Notes: generated from the letters alone by a model not told the origin. Shown: positions 16,795 through 26,905, counted from the first letter of the stretch. The stretch: DNA of 64,000 bases from Streptomyces sp. 35G-GA-8 (GCF_023534745.1 NZ_JAMHJQ010000011.1:124001-188000); one strand, 5' to 3'. Made by a program: numbers and translations.

Positions 16795-17422
16795 CGAACG
16801 GGCCTCAGGCCCGTCAACGGCCCGGCAGGCCCTGCCCAGCACCGCCGACAACGGTCTGAAGATCGTCATCGTCGGCGGCTTCGCTGTCGGCAAGACGACC
16901 ATGGTCCGTTCCGTCAGCGAGATCCGTCCCCTCAACACCGAGGAGGCGATGGGGCACATGGGCCAGGACCTCAGCGGACTCGCCGGGCTCGACGGCCTCC
17001 AGCGGAAGAACACGACCACCGTCGCCTTCGACTTCGGCCGGATCTCCCTGGACGCGCGCTCGGTGCTCTATCTCTTCGGCGCCCCCGGGCAGGAACGTTT
17101 TTGGTATCTCTGGGACCGGCTCTTCACCGGCACGCTCGGCGCCGTCGTGCTCGTCGACACCCGCCGTCTCTCCGACTCCTGGTACGCGATCGACCGGCTG
17201 GAGCACCACGGCATTCCCTTCATCGTGGCCTGCAACGACTTCGGCGGGCCCGTCCACACCGAGGAGGAGATCCGCGCGGCGCTCGTTCTGGCGCCGGACG
17301 TGCCGCTGGTGGAGTGCGACGCGCGGGACCGCTCGTCCAGCAAGTACGTACTGATCACGCTCATCGAGTACCTCCACGCCCTGTCCGAGAAGAGAGCCGC
17401 GGCCACGGGGGCGACTCCCTGA
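16778..17422 (+). CDS. Orphan CvnD-type Ras-like GTP/ATP-binding protein
   Basis: A 214-residue small GTPase-like protein of the Streptomyces conservon CvnD family. It has the P-loop GGFAVGKTT (33-41), the switch segment TTTVAFDFGRI, the Walker B-like LFGAPGQERFW, and CNDF where Ras proteins have NKXD. CvnD proteins normally act with a histidine-kinase-like CvnA, roadblock CvnB and DUF742 CvnC as a membrane signalling module; none is present here except a cvnC tail. The TTG start at 16778 is the only in-frame start before the P-loop and has GGAG about 10 nt upstream. Confidence 0.85.
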   Translation: MDSATSERASGPSTARQALPSTADNGLKIVIVGGFAVGKTTMVRSVSEIRPLNTEEAMGHMGQDLSGLAGLDGLQRKNTTTVAFDFGRISLDARSVLYLFGAPGQERFWYLWDRLFTGTLGAVVLVDTRRLSDSWYAIDRLEHHGIPFIVACNDFGGPVHTEEEIRAALVLAPDVPLVECDARDRSSSKYVLITLIEYLHALSEKRAAATGATP

Positions 17423-17446
17423 CGCCCTCGTACTCCCTACGGGTGA

Positions 17447-18709
<1,263 letters not shown>

Positions 18710-18717
18710 CCGTCCGG

Positions 18718-18747
18718 ATCCCCCGGGCCTGCAGGATCCCGGGGGAT
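18718..18747 (+). terminator. Hairpin after serC
   Basis: ATCCCCCGGG (18718-18727) and CCCGGGGGAT (18738-18747) form a perfect 10-bp stem with a 10-nt loop, 9 nt after the serC stop. There is no U-tract, as is usual in Streptomyces. Confidence 0.8.
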
Positions 18748-18793
18748 TCGACGGGCTCCCACGGATCTCGGCGGTTCGGCTCGCTGCTTCCCG

Positions 18794-18824
18794 GGCCCCG
18801 GCGCACGCACACCGCGCCGGGGCC
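18794..18824. terminator. Second hairpin, between convergent genes
   Basis: GGCCCCGGCGC (18794-18804) and GCGCCGGGGCC (18814-18824) form a perfect 11-bp stem with a 9-nt loop. It lies between the serC end and the convergent ABC permease end and could serve both strands. Confidence 0.8.
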
Positions 18825-18861
18825 GTCGCATGCCCCCCGTAGCGCGTCCTCCGCTACACAC

Positions 18862-19701
18862 TCATCTGCTCAGCCGCTGAAACCTCCGTACCGCCAGCGG
18901 CACGAACACCGCCGTCAGCGCCAGCGGCCAGGCCACCGACAGCAGCAAGGCATGGTCCTCCGGCCAGGTGCCGCCGCTCGCCACCGGATTGCCGAACAGC
19001 TCGCGCGTCGCCGTCACCGTCGAGGACACCGGGTTCCACGCGGCCACGGTGCCCAGCCAGTCCGGCATCAGCGAGGGCGCCACGAAGACGCTGGAGATCA
19101 TCGTGAGCGGAAAGGCGACCACGAAGAGGTTCCCGGCCGCTTCCGGGCCGGGCAGCAGCAGGCCCAGCCATACCCCCACCCATATCAGCGAGAAGCGCAG
19201 AAGAAGCAGCAGTCCGAAGGCCCCGAGCGCGCCCAGGAACCCGCTGTCCCACCGCCAGCCGATCACGAACGCCGTCACGGCCAGGATCCCCAGCTCCGCG
19301 ACCGCCGTGAGCAGATCGCCGACCCCCCGGCCCGTGACCACCGCCGACGGGGCCATCGGCATCGACCGGAACCGGTCGATGACCCCCTTGACGCTGTCGG
19401 TGACCACCGCCGTCGCCGTGTTCATAAAGCCGAAGGCCATCGTCATCGCGAACATCCCGGGCATCAGGAACTCCCGGTAGTCGCCGCCCCCCGGCACCAT
19501 CATGGCGCTGCCGAAGACATACCCGTACAGCGGCACGGAGACGATCGGGAAGCCCAACTGCCAGACGATATAGACCGGTTGGCGCTGATAGTGCGTAAGC
19601 CCCCGCCGTACGACATTCCAGCAGTCGGACACCGCCCAGTACGCCCGGCCATGACCGCTTCCGTAATCGCTCCCGGTCTCCAGATCCAGCACGGCACTCA
19701 T
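18862..19701 (-). CDS. DrrB-type ABC-2 transporter permease
   Basis: A 279-residue ABC-2 family membrane subunit with six predicted helices. It has the family's typical centre [39 protein letters not shown], in which the cytoplasmic loop contacts the ATPase. ATG 19701 overlaps the ATPase stop as ATGA. With the ATPase it forms a daunorubicin-resistance-type exporter; the exported compound is unknown. A divergent TetR gene suggests an inducible drug or lipid exporter. Convergent with serC. Confidence 0.9.
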   Translation of the reverse strand: MSAVLDLETGSDYGSGHGRAYWAVSDCWNVVRRGLTHYQRQPVYIVWQLGFPIVSVPLYGYVFGSAMMVPGGGDYREFLMPGMFAMTMAFGFMNTATAVVTDSVKGVIDRFRSMPMAPSAVVTGRGVGDLLTAVAELGILAVTAFVIGWRWDSGFLGALGAFGLLLLLRFSLIWVGVWLGLLLPGPEAAGNLFVVAFPLTMISSVFVAPSLMPDWLGTVAAWNPVSSTVTATRELFGNPVASGGTWPEDHALLLSVAWPLALTAVFVPLAVRRFQRLSR

Positions 19702-20795
19702 GCCGCCACCCCCTCCTTCAGGTCCCCGGACATGTCCCCGTCCGGACCTCCGTCCCGGCCCCCGCCCTGGCCTCCGTCCGAGCCGGCGGCGATATCGGCG
19801 CCGGCGCCCGTACGGCGTCCGGTCAGCCGGAGGAACACATCGTCGAGGCTGGGCCTGCGCAGCCCGATGTCCTCCACCGCCGTCCCCCGGTCCTGAAGCG
19901 CCCGCGCCACCTCCGTCAGCGCGGCCACCCGGTCGCTCACCGCCGCGTGCACCCGGCGGGCCGCCTCGTCCGTCTCCACCGCCGCGTCGGCCACCCGCGC
20001 CACCGCCTCGACCGCCACCGGTATGTCCGCACGCTCCGCCACCACGACCTCGATACGGTCGCCGCCCACGGTGTTCTTCAGCTCGGCCGGGCTGTCGTCC
20101 GCGATCGCCCGCCCCTGGTCGATGACCGTGATGCGGGACGCGAGCTTGTCCGCCTCGTCCAGATACTGCGTGGTGAGCAGTACGGTCGTGCCACCCGCCA
20201 CCAGGGCCCGGACCGCGTCCCAGACCTCACCGCGCCCGCGCGGGTCGAGACCGGTCGTCGGCTCGTCGAGGAAGAGGACCTGCGGGGCGAGGATCATCGA
20301 CGCGGCCAGGTCCAGGCGCCGCCTCATCCCCCCGCTGTACTCACCGACGCCCTTGTCGCCCGCCTCCACCAGATCGAACTGCTCCAACAACTCACCCGCG
20401 CGCAGCGCGGCCCGCCGTGAGCCGAGATGGAAGAGGCGGCCGAACATCTCCAGGTTCTGCCGGCCGGTCAGGATCTCGTCGACCGCCGCGTACTGCCCGG
20501 CGAGGCCGATCCTGCTCCGCACCCCCCGGGGATCGCGCGCCACATCGACGCCCGCCACCTCCGCCCGCCCGCCGTCGAACCGCAGCAGGGTCGCCAGCAC
20601 CCGAACCGCGGTGGTCTTGCCCGCGCCATTGGGCCCGAGCAGCCCATGTACGGTGCCTCTGCGCACGGCGAGGTCGAAGCCGTCGAGTGCGTACGTCCCC
20701 GCACTCTCCCCCTTCTTCCCGCTCTTTTTCCCTCTCCCCCCTTTCTCCCCGTACCTCTTCTGGATCGCCTCCGCCAGCACGGCGTGTTCGTTCAC
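19698..20795 (-). CDS. DrrA-type ABC transporter ATPase
   Basis: A 365-residue ATP-binding subunit of a daunorubicin-resistance-type exporter. It has Walker [10 protein letters not shown], signature [11 protein letters not shown], Walker [14 protein letters not shown], and the DrrA C-terminal regulatory domain ending [16 protein letters not shown] Lys/Gly-rich insertion ([16 protein letters not shown], about residues 17-32) interrupts the first strand region, and a 40-residue Asp/Gly-rich tail follows. GTG 20795 has GGGAGG 5 nt upstream. Coupled to the permease, and probably repressed by the divergent TetR through the double GTAC site. Confidence 0.92.
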   Translation of the reverse strand: MNEHAVLAEAIQKRYGEKGGRGKKSGKKGESAGTYALDGFDLAVRRGTVHGLLGPNGAGKTTAVRVLATLLRFDGGRAEVAGVDVARDPRGVRSRIGLAGQYAAVDEILTGRQNLEMFGRLFHLGSRRAALRAGELLEQFDLVEAGDKGVGEYSGGMRRRLDLAASMILAPQVLFLDEPTTGLDPRGRGEVWDAVRALVAGGTTVLLTTQYLDEADKLASRITVIDQGRAIADDSPAELKNTVGGDRIEVVVAERADIPVAVEAVARVADAAVETDEAARRVHAAVSDRVAALTEVARALQDRGTAVEDIGLRRPSLDDVFLRLTGRRTGAGADIAAGSDGGQGGGRDGGPDGDMSGDLKEGVAA

Positions 20796-20827
20796 AGCCC
20801 CTCCCAGGCAAGCCGTCGATCAACTGA

Positions 20828-20859
20828 GTACAGCGTACCCACATGAGAGTACACCGTAC
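20828..20859. promoter_or_regulatory. Double TetR operator between drrA-like and tetR
   Basis: Two near-identical palindromes, GTAC-AGC-GTAC (20828-20838) and GTAC-ACC-GTAC (20849-20859), are spaced 21 bp centre to centre, two helical turns. Both are flanked by GA on the left and CCA on the right. They lie in the -35 area of the leaderless tetR promoter (TACGCT at 20880-20885) and over the exporter promoter. They are probably bound by the TetR protein encoded next door. Confidence 0.7.
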
Positions 20860-20891
20860 CCATTTTCTTTCCAGGGGATTACGCTGAGCCC

Positions 20892-21737
20892 ATGACATCG
20901 ACGGAATCGACCGGCAGCGGCAACGTCGCACGCAGTCTCGAACTGCTCTGGGGATCGGGCGAACGCCCCAGCCGCGGCCCCAAACCCGGCCTCACGCTCG
21001 ACCGGATAGTCACGACCGCCGTCGCGCTCGCGGACGCCGAGGGCCTGGACGCCGTCTCGATGCGCCGGCTCTCCACCGAGCTGGGTACGGGCACCATGTC
21101 GCTCTACCGGTACGTGCCCGGCAAGGGCGAGCTGATCGATCTGATGCTGAACCAGGTACAGGGCGAGACGGCCGCGCCGGCCGAAAGCCCCGGCACCGCA
21201 TCAGGCTGGCGGTCCGCCACCGAGGCGCTGGCGCGCGCCACGCTCGCGCTCCACCAGCGCCATCCCTGGCTGCTCTCCGTGAACCAGGCCAGGCCGGTCC
21301 TCGGCCCCAACTCGGTCAATGGGCTGGAGAAGACGCTTTCCGCCATCAAGGGAATGGGACTGAGCGACCCGGAACTGATCTCGGTGATCATCATGATCGA
21401 GGGCTATGTGACCGGGATCGCCCGTACACAAGTCCACGCCATCGAGGCGGAGAAGAAGTCGGGCATCACCGACGAGGAGTTCTGGCAGGCTCAGGAGCCC
21501 GTTCTGTCGAACGCCATGAACAGCGGGGTGTATCCGGTCATGGCCTCGCTGTCCGTGGAGGCGTTCGGCCCCGAATTCGACCACTTCGAGTTCGGGCTCC
21601 AGCGGATCCTCGACGGCTTGGAGGTGCTGGTCGAACGACGTGCGGCGGAGGCTGAGGCGGAGCGGGAACGGGAACGGGAGACGGCGGAGCAGGAGACGGC
21701 GGGACGGAAGACGACGGGACGCGGTACGCCGGGATGA
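20892..21737 (+). CDS. TetR-family regulator with TetR_C-type C-terminal domain
   Basis: A 281-residue regulator. A helix-turn-helix spans residues about 38-84 (LDRIVTTAVALADAEGLDAV, SMRRLSTELGTGTMSLYRYVPGKGELIDLML), followed by a TetR/ActII-like ligand domain. Such regulators usually repress neighbouring exporters. ATG 20892 lies 6 nt after TACGCT, so the transcript is probably leaderless. The last 40 residues are a charged Glu/Arg repeat tail (AEAEAERERERETAEQE), absent from typical relatives and probably disordered. Confidence 0.92.
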   Translation: MTSTESTGSGNVARSLELLWGSGERPSRGPKPGLTLDRIVTTAVALADAEGLDAVSMRRLSTELGTGTMSLYRYVPGKGELIDLMLNQVQGETAAPAESPGTASGWRSATEALARATLALHQRHPWLLSVNQARPVLGPNSVNGLEKTLSAIKGMGLSDPELISVIIMIEGYVTGIARTQVHAIEAEKKSGITDEEFWQAQEPVLSNAMNSGVYPVMASLSVEAFGPEFDHFEFGLQRILDGLEVLVERRAAEAEAERERERETAEQETAGRKTTGRGTPG

Positions 21738-21782
21738 AGGACGCCGGGACGCCGGGGGACGGGACGCGGCCGGTGCTCCGCC

Positions 21783-22850
21783 TCAGCCCTTCCGGCGCAG
21801 TCGCTTGAAGGCGAAGACCAGTGCGGCCCCACCGATGACGATGATCGCGCCGAGAGTGGCGTTCCCTTGGTTCTCGCCGGCGCCCGCGCCATCGGCCGTA
21901 CCCCCGTTCGCGGCCCCGCCCGACGAGGAATTCCCGCTTCCGGAGGAGGAGTTGCCCCCGGAGGACGAGTCGCCGTCGGTGCCCTTGTCCAGGTCCACGC
22001 GTACGACCCCGCTCTTCTCGCCCTCGGTGCCGAACATCAGCGCCTTGCCGTCCGCCGTATAGGTCACCGACTCGGCCTGCCGCTGGAACGGCGCGCTGAT
22101 CCGGCTCTCCTTGCCCAGCCGGCCGTTCTGCCACACATAGGCACGCGCACTGAAGTACGAGCGCAGCACCAGCTCCTTGCCGTCCGGCGAGAACGCCCCG
22201 TCCGTCACCCAGGGCACGTCATCGACCCGCCGGAAGGTGTTCGTCCCGGACGAGGTCAGCTCCGCCGGACCCTCGTACAGACCGCCGCCGTCCTCGTTCT
22301 TCGAGGCGATATAGACCCGCCCGGTCTTGGGGTCGACCATCATCGACTCGGCGTCGCGCGGCCCGTCGGCGTACTTCACCGTGAACTGTGTGGCGCGTAC
22401 CGTCGCGTCCTTGAGCTGCTTGGGCTCGGGGAAGCGGTAGATCCACACGTGATCCCAGGTGCCGTTCAGATTGTCGCCGATATCGCCGACATACACATTC
22501 CCATCGGGACCCATGGAGATGGCCTCTACATCCCGGGGTTTGCCGATGCCTTCGAGGGTGAGCGTCGCGACCGTCTCACCGGTCCTGGAGTCCACGGCAT
22601 AGATCTGGGGCCCATAGCCGCTGTCGTTGTGTGTCCAGTAGACGCCGGGATGGGTTCGGCTGGCGGCCAGACCGCTGGACTCGGTGATCCTCGGGTCCTT
22701 GATCGTGAAGCTCTGGTCGGGCGCCCCCTCGTCGGCCGCCGCGGCGGGGGTGACGGCGGGCGCGAACACCACCGCGGAGGCTGTCATCAGCAGGACGGCG
22801 GCGATGACACCGGAAACACGCGGGCCGAGGTGGCGCGGAAGCGAACGCAT
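21783..22850 (-). CDS. Secreted beta-propeller (WD40-like) protein with C-terminal membrane anchor
   Basis: A 355-residue exported protein of unknown function. It has an Arg-containing signal peptide (about 1-38, ending AAAADEG), then repeated blade-like motifs such as ESSGLAASRTHPGVYWTHND, MGPDGNVYVGDIGDN and VDPKTGRVYIASKNED. A Ser/Gly-rich linker with three SSSG units (about 292-310) and a C-terminal transmembrane helix (GAIIVIGGAALVFAF) followed by KRLRRKG complete it. No sortase motif precedes the helix, so it is probably membrane-anchored with an extracellular propeller. Monocistronic. Confidence 0.82.
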   Translation of the reverse strand: MRSLPRHLGPRVSGVIAAVLLMTASAVVFAPAVTPAAAADEGAPDQSFTIKDPRITESSGLAASRTHPGVYWTHNDSGYGPQIYAVDSRTGETVATLTLEGIGKPRDVEAISMGPDGNVYVGDIGDNLNGTWDHVWIYRFPEPKQLKDATVRATQFTVKYADGPRDAESMMVDPKTGRVYIASKNEDGGGLYEGPAELTSSGTNTFRRVDDVPWVTDGAFSPDGKELVLRSYFSARAYVWQNGRLGKESRISAPFQRQAESVTYTADGKALMFGTEGEKSGVVRVDLDKGTDGDSSSGGNSSSGSGNSSSGGAANGGTADGAGAGENQGNATLGAIIVIGGAALVFAFKRLRRKG

Positions 22851-22931
22851 GCGTCAAGACTGCCATCCCCGCTTGCGCCGGCCTGCCGGTATGGCCGGTT
22901 CGGGCAGCCGGTCCGGATGGCCGGTCCGCAT

Positions 22932-23492
22932 TCAGGCGAGCGCGGGCTCCGCCCCGAACCCCGGGTCGATCGGTGCCCGGGTGAGTCGGTTCGCCAGGGT
23001 CGACAGCGTGTACGCGCCGATGCCGAGGACGACTTCCAGGGCGTTGCGCTCGGTGTATCCATGCGCGAGAAAGGCGTCAAGCGTCTCGTCGTCGACGCCC
23101 CCGGCGGTCGCGAGAACGGCGAGGGTGAACTGCCTTACGGCTTCGAGGCGTTCGTCCGGCAAGGGCCGCTCCGGGTGCTGCTCCCGCAGCGCGTCGATCA
23201 GCTCGTCACGGGCGCCGAGCGCCCTGAGCTTCCCGGTGTGTATGACGACACAGAGATGGCATGCGTTGCGTACGGCGACGGTCATGACGATGACCTCACG
23301 CGCGAGTGGGTCGAGCGTCGTGGAATCGAAGAGACCCGTGAGCTTCTGAAAGCCGTCGAGCAACTGCGGCGAGGTAGCGAGACGGGCGACGGCGGACGGC
23401 AGAAAGCCCAGATGGTGGGTAGTGGCCTCGATGGCGCGACGGGAGGCGGCGGGCGCGGATTCGAGGGTGTGGTCAATGAAGCGGGAGGACAT
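22932..23492 (-). CDS. AhpD-like carboxymuconolactone decarboxylase family protein
   Basis: A 186-residue CMD/AhpD-fold protein. The redox motif CHLCVVIH (CXXCXXXH) lies in REVIVMTVAVRNACHLCVVIHTGKLRALGA, with DELIDALRE following. Such proteins act as alkylhydroperoxidase-like thiol reductases. I chose ATG 23492 with GAGGAG about 10 nt upstream; an upstream in-frame start would cover the promoter. It is divergent from a marR gene, a common arrangement for organic-peroxide responses, with a shared palindrome between them. Confidence 0.87.
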   Translation of the reverse strand: MSSRFIDHTLESAPAASRRAIEATTHHLGFLPSAVARLATSPQLLDGFQKLTGLFDSTTLDPLAREVIVMTVAVRNACHLCVVIHTGKLRALGARDELIDALREQHPERPLPDERLEAVRQFTLAVLATAGGVDDETLDAFLAHGYTERNALEVVLGIGAYTLSTLANRLTRAPIDPGFGAEPALA

Positions 23493-23519
23493 GCGGAGGG
23501 CGCTCCTCGATAGGATGGA

Positions 23520-23530
23520 CAACATGGTTG
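23520..23530. promoter_or_regulatory. Palindrome between ahpD-like and marR genes
   Basis: CAAC-ATG-GTTG (23520-23530) is a perfect inverted repeat in the 74-nt divergent region. A -35-like TTGACG overlaps it on the plus strand. It is a candidate site for the divergent MarR protein. Confidence 0.45.
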
Positions 23531-23566
23531 ACGGTAAAAAGGTAAACCGGGTTGTCGGGTTTCGCA

Positions 23567-24067
23567 ATGGCTGAGCGCGCGGACGACGGAGCCCGGGACG
23601 ACGCCCGGGACACGCCCGGCTTTGAGCTGCCCCTGCTGCTCTTCGCTGGATTCCGGTCCCTGATCGACCAGTTGCATGCCGAACTGGCCCGCCAGGGCCA
23701 CCCGGACGTACGGCCGGCCCATGGCTTCGCCATGCAGGCCATCGGCCGGGACGGCGCCACGGCGGTCACGATCGGCCGCCGCCTCGGCGTCTCCAAGCAA
23801 GCCGCGGGCAAGACGGTCGACCGCCTGGAGTCCTTGGGCTACGCGGTACGCACCGACGACCCGGCGGACGCCCGCCGCAAGCTGGTCCACCTCACCCCAC
23901 ACGGCCTCGACGCCCTCGCCCGCTCGGCAGCGATCTTCGACCGCCTACGCGACGACTGGGCCGAAACGCTGGGCCGGGACCGCGTCCAAGCCATGGAGTC
24001 GGACCTCCGCGCGGTAACCCCACCCCAGGCATTCCAGCTTGACGCGGCGGGGTGGTTGGAGAGGTAG
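23567..24067 (+). CDS. MarR-family regulator
   Basis: A 166-residue MarR regulator. The winged helix contains GATAVTIGRRLGVSKQAAGKTVDRLESLGYAVRTDDPADARRKLVHLTPHG, with the conserved DXRXK wing. No conserved sensing cysteine is obvious. ATG 23567 is preferred over an upstream TTG at 23552. It is divergent from the AhpD-like gene, which it probably controls. Its 3' end is 16 nt from the giant palindrome. Confidence 0.88.
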   Translation: MAERADDGARDDARDTPGFELPLLLFAGFRSLIDQLHAELARQGHPDVRPAHGFAMQAIGRDGATAVTIGRRLGVSKQAAGKTVDRLESLGYAVRTDDPADARRKLVHLTPHGLDALARSAAIFDRLRDDWAETLGRDRVQAMESDLRAVTPPQAFQLDAAGWLER

Positions 24068-24082
24068 GGGTGCGGGTTCGTG

Positions 24083-25170
24083 CCGAGGGGTAGTCGGGGT
24101 GGGCCAGAGTCGGACATGGCGGGTGGGGGCCGCCCCTAGGTTTCAGTTTCGCGGTTGCGGGCCGGGTATCAAGGGCGCTCCTTCGTCGCGTCGGCTGCGC
24201 CGATTCCGCTTCGCTCCACCCTTGACCCCCGCCCCTCCACCGCAAGTGCAGCTTTGAGGGGGGCGGCCCGGGGGGAAGGGTCCCCGGGGAAGCACCCATG
24301 CGCCGGGACCGGTTCCCGGCTTTCGGGTGGGTGGGCCCTGCGGGGCGCGCGGCAGTGGAATGGGGCGGCCCGGCACCGGCTCAGCGAGCAGGCGTGGGTG
24401 GGTAGTTGGGACTCATGCCCCGCTGTGCGGGTCCGTTGTCGGGTGACACCTGTCGACGGAGGTGGGCGAATCCTCGACCCATCCCCTATGTCCCAGTTCG
24501 GCGGACTGTTCCAGGGCTCCTCGGCCGGTCATGCGTCCTGAGTCCAGTTAAGTCGTTCCCACGACGCATCACCGGCTCCGACTGGCCCATTGGCCGCCCC
24601 ATGAGTCACACCCGCCCCTCTGCTCACGCACCCCAGGGCGGTGGGGCGGGTGTGACTGTCGAGGCACTGATTGGACCGGTCGGAGTGAGTGATGTGTCAT
24701 GGGGCCCGGTTAACCGAACTCCGGACACATGACCCGCCGGAGCCCTCCCCAAAGCCCCTTCCAAAAGGGGACATTGGGGGCAGGTGGCAGGCCCGTCCAC
24801 CTCAGCTAACAGGTGTCACCCGACAACAGACCCTCACAGCGGGGCATGAGTCCCAACCACCCACCCACACCAGCCCGCCGAGCCGGGGCCGGGCCGCCCC
24901 ACTCCACTCCCGCGCCCCACCCACCGACCTGCGGTCGGCAACAGACCCCGACAGAAAGGGAGCCTCCCCGGGGGCCCCTCCCCCCGGGCCGCCCCCCTCA
25001 AAGCTGCACTTGCGGTGGAGGGGCGGGTGTCAAGGGTGACCGGAGGTCATCGGCTTGCCGACGCGACGAAGGAGCGCCCTTGACCCCCGACCCGCAACCG
25101 CGACACTCAAAGATCAGGGGCGGCCCCCACCCGCCATGATCAACCCCGGCCCACCCCGACTACCCCTCGG
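24083..25170. repeat. Giant imperfect palindrome, 1.09 kb
   Basis: Essentially the whole gap between two convergent marR genes is one inverted duplication. The outermost 23 bp (24083-24105 and 25148-25170) pair perfectly. Further in, 24393-24454 pairs with 24808-24869 with about five mismatches over 62 bp. At the axis a perfect 15-bp stem (24604-24618 with 24643-24657) closes the structure. Each half is about 530 bp and the halves differ by scattered substitutions and small indels. The right end covers the stop codon of the second marR. No convincing gene is present inside. It could be a fossil inverted duplication, a mobile repeat or a structured RNA. Confidence 0.9.
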
Positions 25171-25771
25171 TCCTCACCTCACGCCGACCACCCGGCGCGC
25201 GTCGCCGCCCGGGTGTACCCGAGTCCGCATCCGCGCCCGCGTCCGTGCCCAAAGCCGCCCGGTCCGCGATCCGTTGTCGCATTGGGCGGCGGTCCAGCGC
25301 CTCCAGCGCCTCGCCGATCAGCCGGCTCAGTGGGTACGACAGCTCCGCCTCGAACTCCGCCGCCGCGGCCGAGGTCGCCTCCCACTCGGCGTTCAGCGCC
25401 GGAAGCAGCTCCTCCGCCCAGGGTGTCAGCCGTACCATGCGCCGCCGGGCGTCATCGCCCGGAGCCAGGACGACCAGGCCGTCCTTGGCCATCTGCGCGA
25501 CCGTCTGACTCGCCGCGGAGTGCGTCACCCCGGTCGCCTGCGCCAGTTCGCGGATGGAGCACGGTCCCGGAGCGGCGGCCAGGACGCGGGCGACCGGGGT
25601 GTAGCGGGGGCGGAAGCCGTCCATGCCGAGATCCGCATAGACAGCCTCGACCCCGGCGTCCAGACGGTCGAGGAGATGCCGTAGCCGGGTCCCGAGCAGT
25701 TCGGGACCCGGAGGGCCCGGTGGAACGCGCGCACCTCGCGCGCCATACGGACCGGGGCTGTCTGAAGTCAT
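25160..25771 (-). CDS. MarR-family regulator
   Basis: A 203-residue MarR protein. Its winged helix includes PCSIRELAQATGVTHSAASQTVAQMAKDGLVVLAPGDDARRRMVRLTPWAEEL with the DXRXR wing. I chose ATG 25771, 13 nt from a 12-bp palindrome. The C-terminal 30 residues are Arg/Gly-rich, and the last codons and stop lie inside the giant palindrome, so the palindrome fixes the protein's end. It is divergent from a proline iminopeptidase-like gene. Confidence 0.87.
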   Translation of the reverse strand: MTSDSPGPYGARGARVPPGPPGPELLGTRLRHLLDRLDAGVEAVYADLGMDGFRPRYTPVARVLAAAPGPCSIRELAQATGVTHSAASQTVAQMAKDGLVVLAPGDDARRRMVRLTPWAEELLPALNAEWEATSAAAAEFEAELSYPLSRLIGEALEALDRRPMRQRIADRAALGTDAGADADSGTPGRRRAPGGRREVRTEG

Positions 25772-25783
25772 AAAAGAAAATGT

Positions 25784-25795
25784 AACAGGGCTGTT
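25784..25795. promoter_or_regulatory. MarR-type operator candidate AACAG-GG-CTGTT
   Basis: A perfect 5-bp-arm inverted repeat sits in the divergent region between marR (start 25771) and the iminopeptidase gene (start 25868). It overlaps a minus-strand -10-like TACATT. Autoregulation is likely but inferred. Confidence 0.5.
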
Positions 25796-25867
25796 GTATC
25801 TGTAAGGTCGGCGCCGACACCACCGAACGATCCGCGCCCCGCGCGCCGCACCCAGGGAGCCCACCCC

Positions 25868-26905
25868 ATGCCCCGAGCCGAGAACCCGTCCCCGGCCGAG
25901 AACCCAGCCCAGGCCGCGAACCCGCCCCAGCCCCAGTCACCCGACCCGCTCTACCCGCCCATCGAGCCCTACGACCAGGGCATGCTCGACGTCGGCGACG
26001 GCAACCTCGTCCACTGGGAGGTCTGCGGCAATCCCCAAGGCAAGCCCGCGCTCGTCGTCCACGGCGGTCCCGGATCAGGGGCCGGCCCGCGCTCCCGGCG
26101 GTTCTTCGACCCCGCGCGCTACCGCACCGTCCTGTTCGACCAGCGCAACTGCGGACGCAGCACCCCGCACGCGAGCGACCCGGCCGCCGATATGCGCCAC
26201 AACACGACCGACCATCTCATCGCCGACATGGAACGGTTGCGGGTCCATCTGGGAATCGACCGCTGGCTGCTGTTCGGCGGCTCCTGGGGCTCGACACTGA
26301 TCCTCGCGTACGCCGAGCGGCACCCCGAACGCGTCTCCGAGATCGTCATCGCCGGCGTCACCACCACCCGGCGGTCGGAGATCGACTGGCTGTACGGAGG
26401 CGTCGGACAGATCTTCCCCGAGCAGCACGACCGCTTCCGCGCGGGCGTCCCGGAGGCCGGGCTCGGCGCGCGCACCGCCGATCTCGTCGCCGCCTACGCC
26501 CGGCTGACGGAGCATCCCGACCCCGCCGTACGGGAACAGGCCACGGCCGACTGGTGCGCCTGGGAGGACGCCGTGCTCTCCATGGAGCCGCACGGCTCGG
26601 CCCATCCGTTCGGCGAGCGGGAGGCCGCCGCGCGGCGCGCCGTCGTACGGATCTGCGCGCACTACTTCTCGCACGGCGCCTGGCTCGACGAGGGCGCGCT
26701 GCTGCGCGACGCGGGACGGCTGGCGGGGATCCCCGGCGTGCTGGTGCACGGCCGCTTCGATCTGAGCGCGCCCCTCGGCACGGCATGGGAGCTGGCCCGC
26801 GCCTGGCCGGACGCGCGGCTGATCGTCATCGAGGACGCGGGGCACAAGGGCAGCGCGGAAGAACGCCGCGAAGTACGGGCGGCGATCGACGCGTTCGCGA
26901 CCTGA
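25868..26905 (+). CDS. pip: Proline iminopeptidase (alpha/beta hydrolase, S33)
   Basis: A 345-residue S33-family peptidase that removes N-terminal proline from peptides. It has the oxyanion motif HGGPGSG (65-71), DQRNCGRSTPH (91-101), nucleophile elbow GGSWGS (Ser139), the aspartate in VHGRFDLSAP and the histidine in EDAGHKGS. About 25 Pro/Ala/Asn-rich residues precede the usual start (YPPIEPYDQGML). GGGAG lies 9 nt before ATG 25868. Cytoplasmic; no signal peptide. Confidence 0.93.
   Translation: MPRAENPSPAENPAQAANPPQPQSPDPLYPPIEPYDQGMLDVGDGNLVHWEVCGNPQGKPALVVHGGPGSGAGPRSRRFFDPARYRTVLFDQRNCGRSTPHASDPAADMRHNTTDHLIADMERLRVHLGIDRWLLFGGSWGSTLILAYAERHPERVSEIVIAGVTTTRRSEIDWLYGGVGQIFPEQHDRFRAGVPEAGLGARTADLVAAYARLTEHPDPAVREQATADWCAWEDAVLSMEPHGSAHPFGEREAAARRAVVRICAHYFSHGAWLDEGALLRDAGRLAGIPGVLVHGRFDLSAPLGTAWELARAWPDARLIVIEDAGHKGSAEERREVRAAIDAFAT

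Noticed and set aside
24155-25139. Open frames of 75-130 codons inside the giant palindrome
   Set aside because: They have no ribosome binding sites or domains, and the inverted symmetry produces matching frames on both strands by itself.
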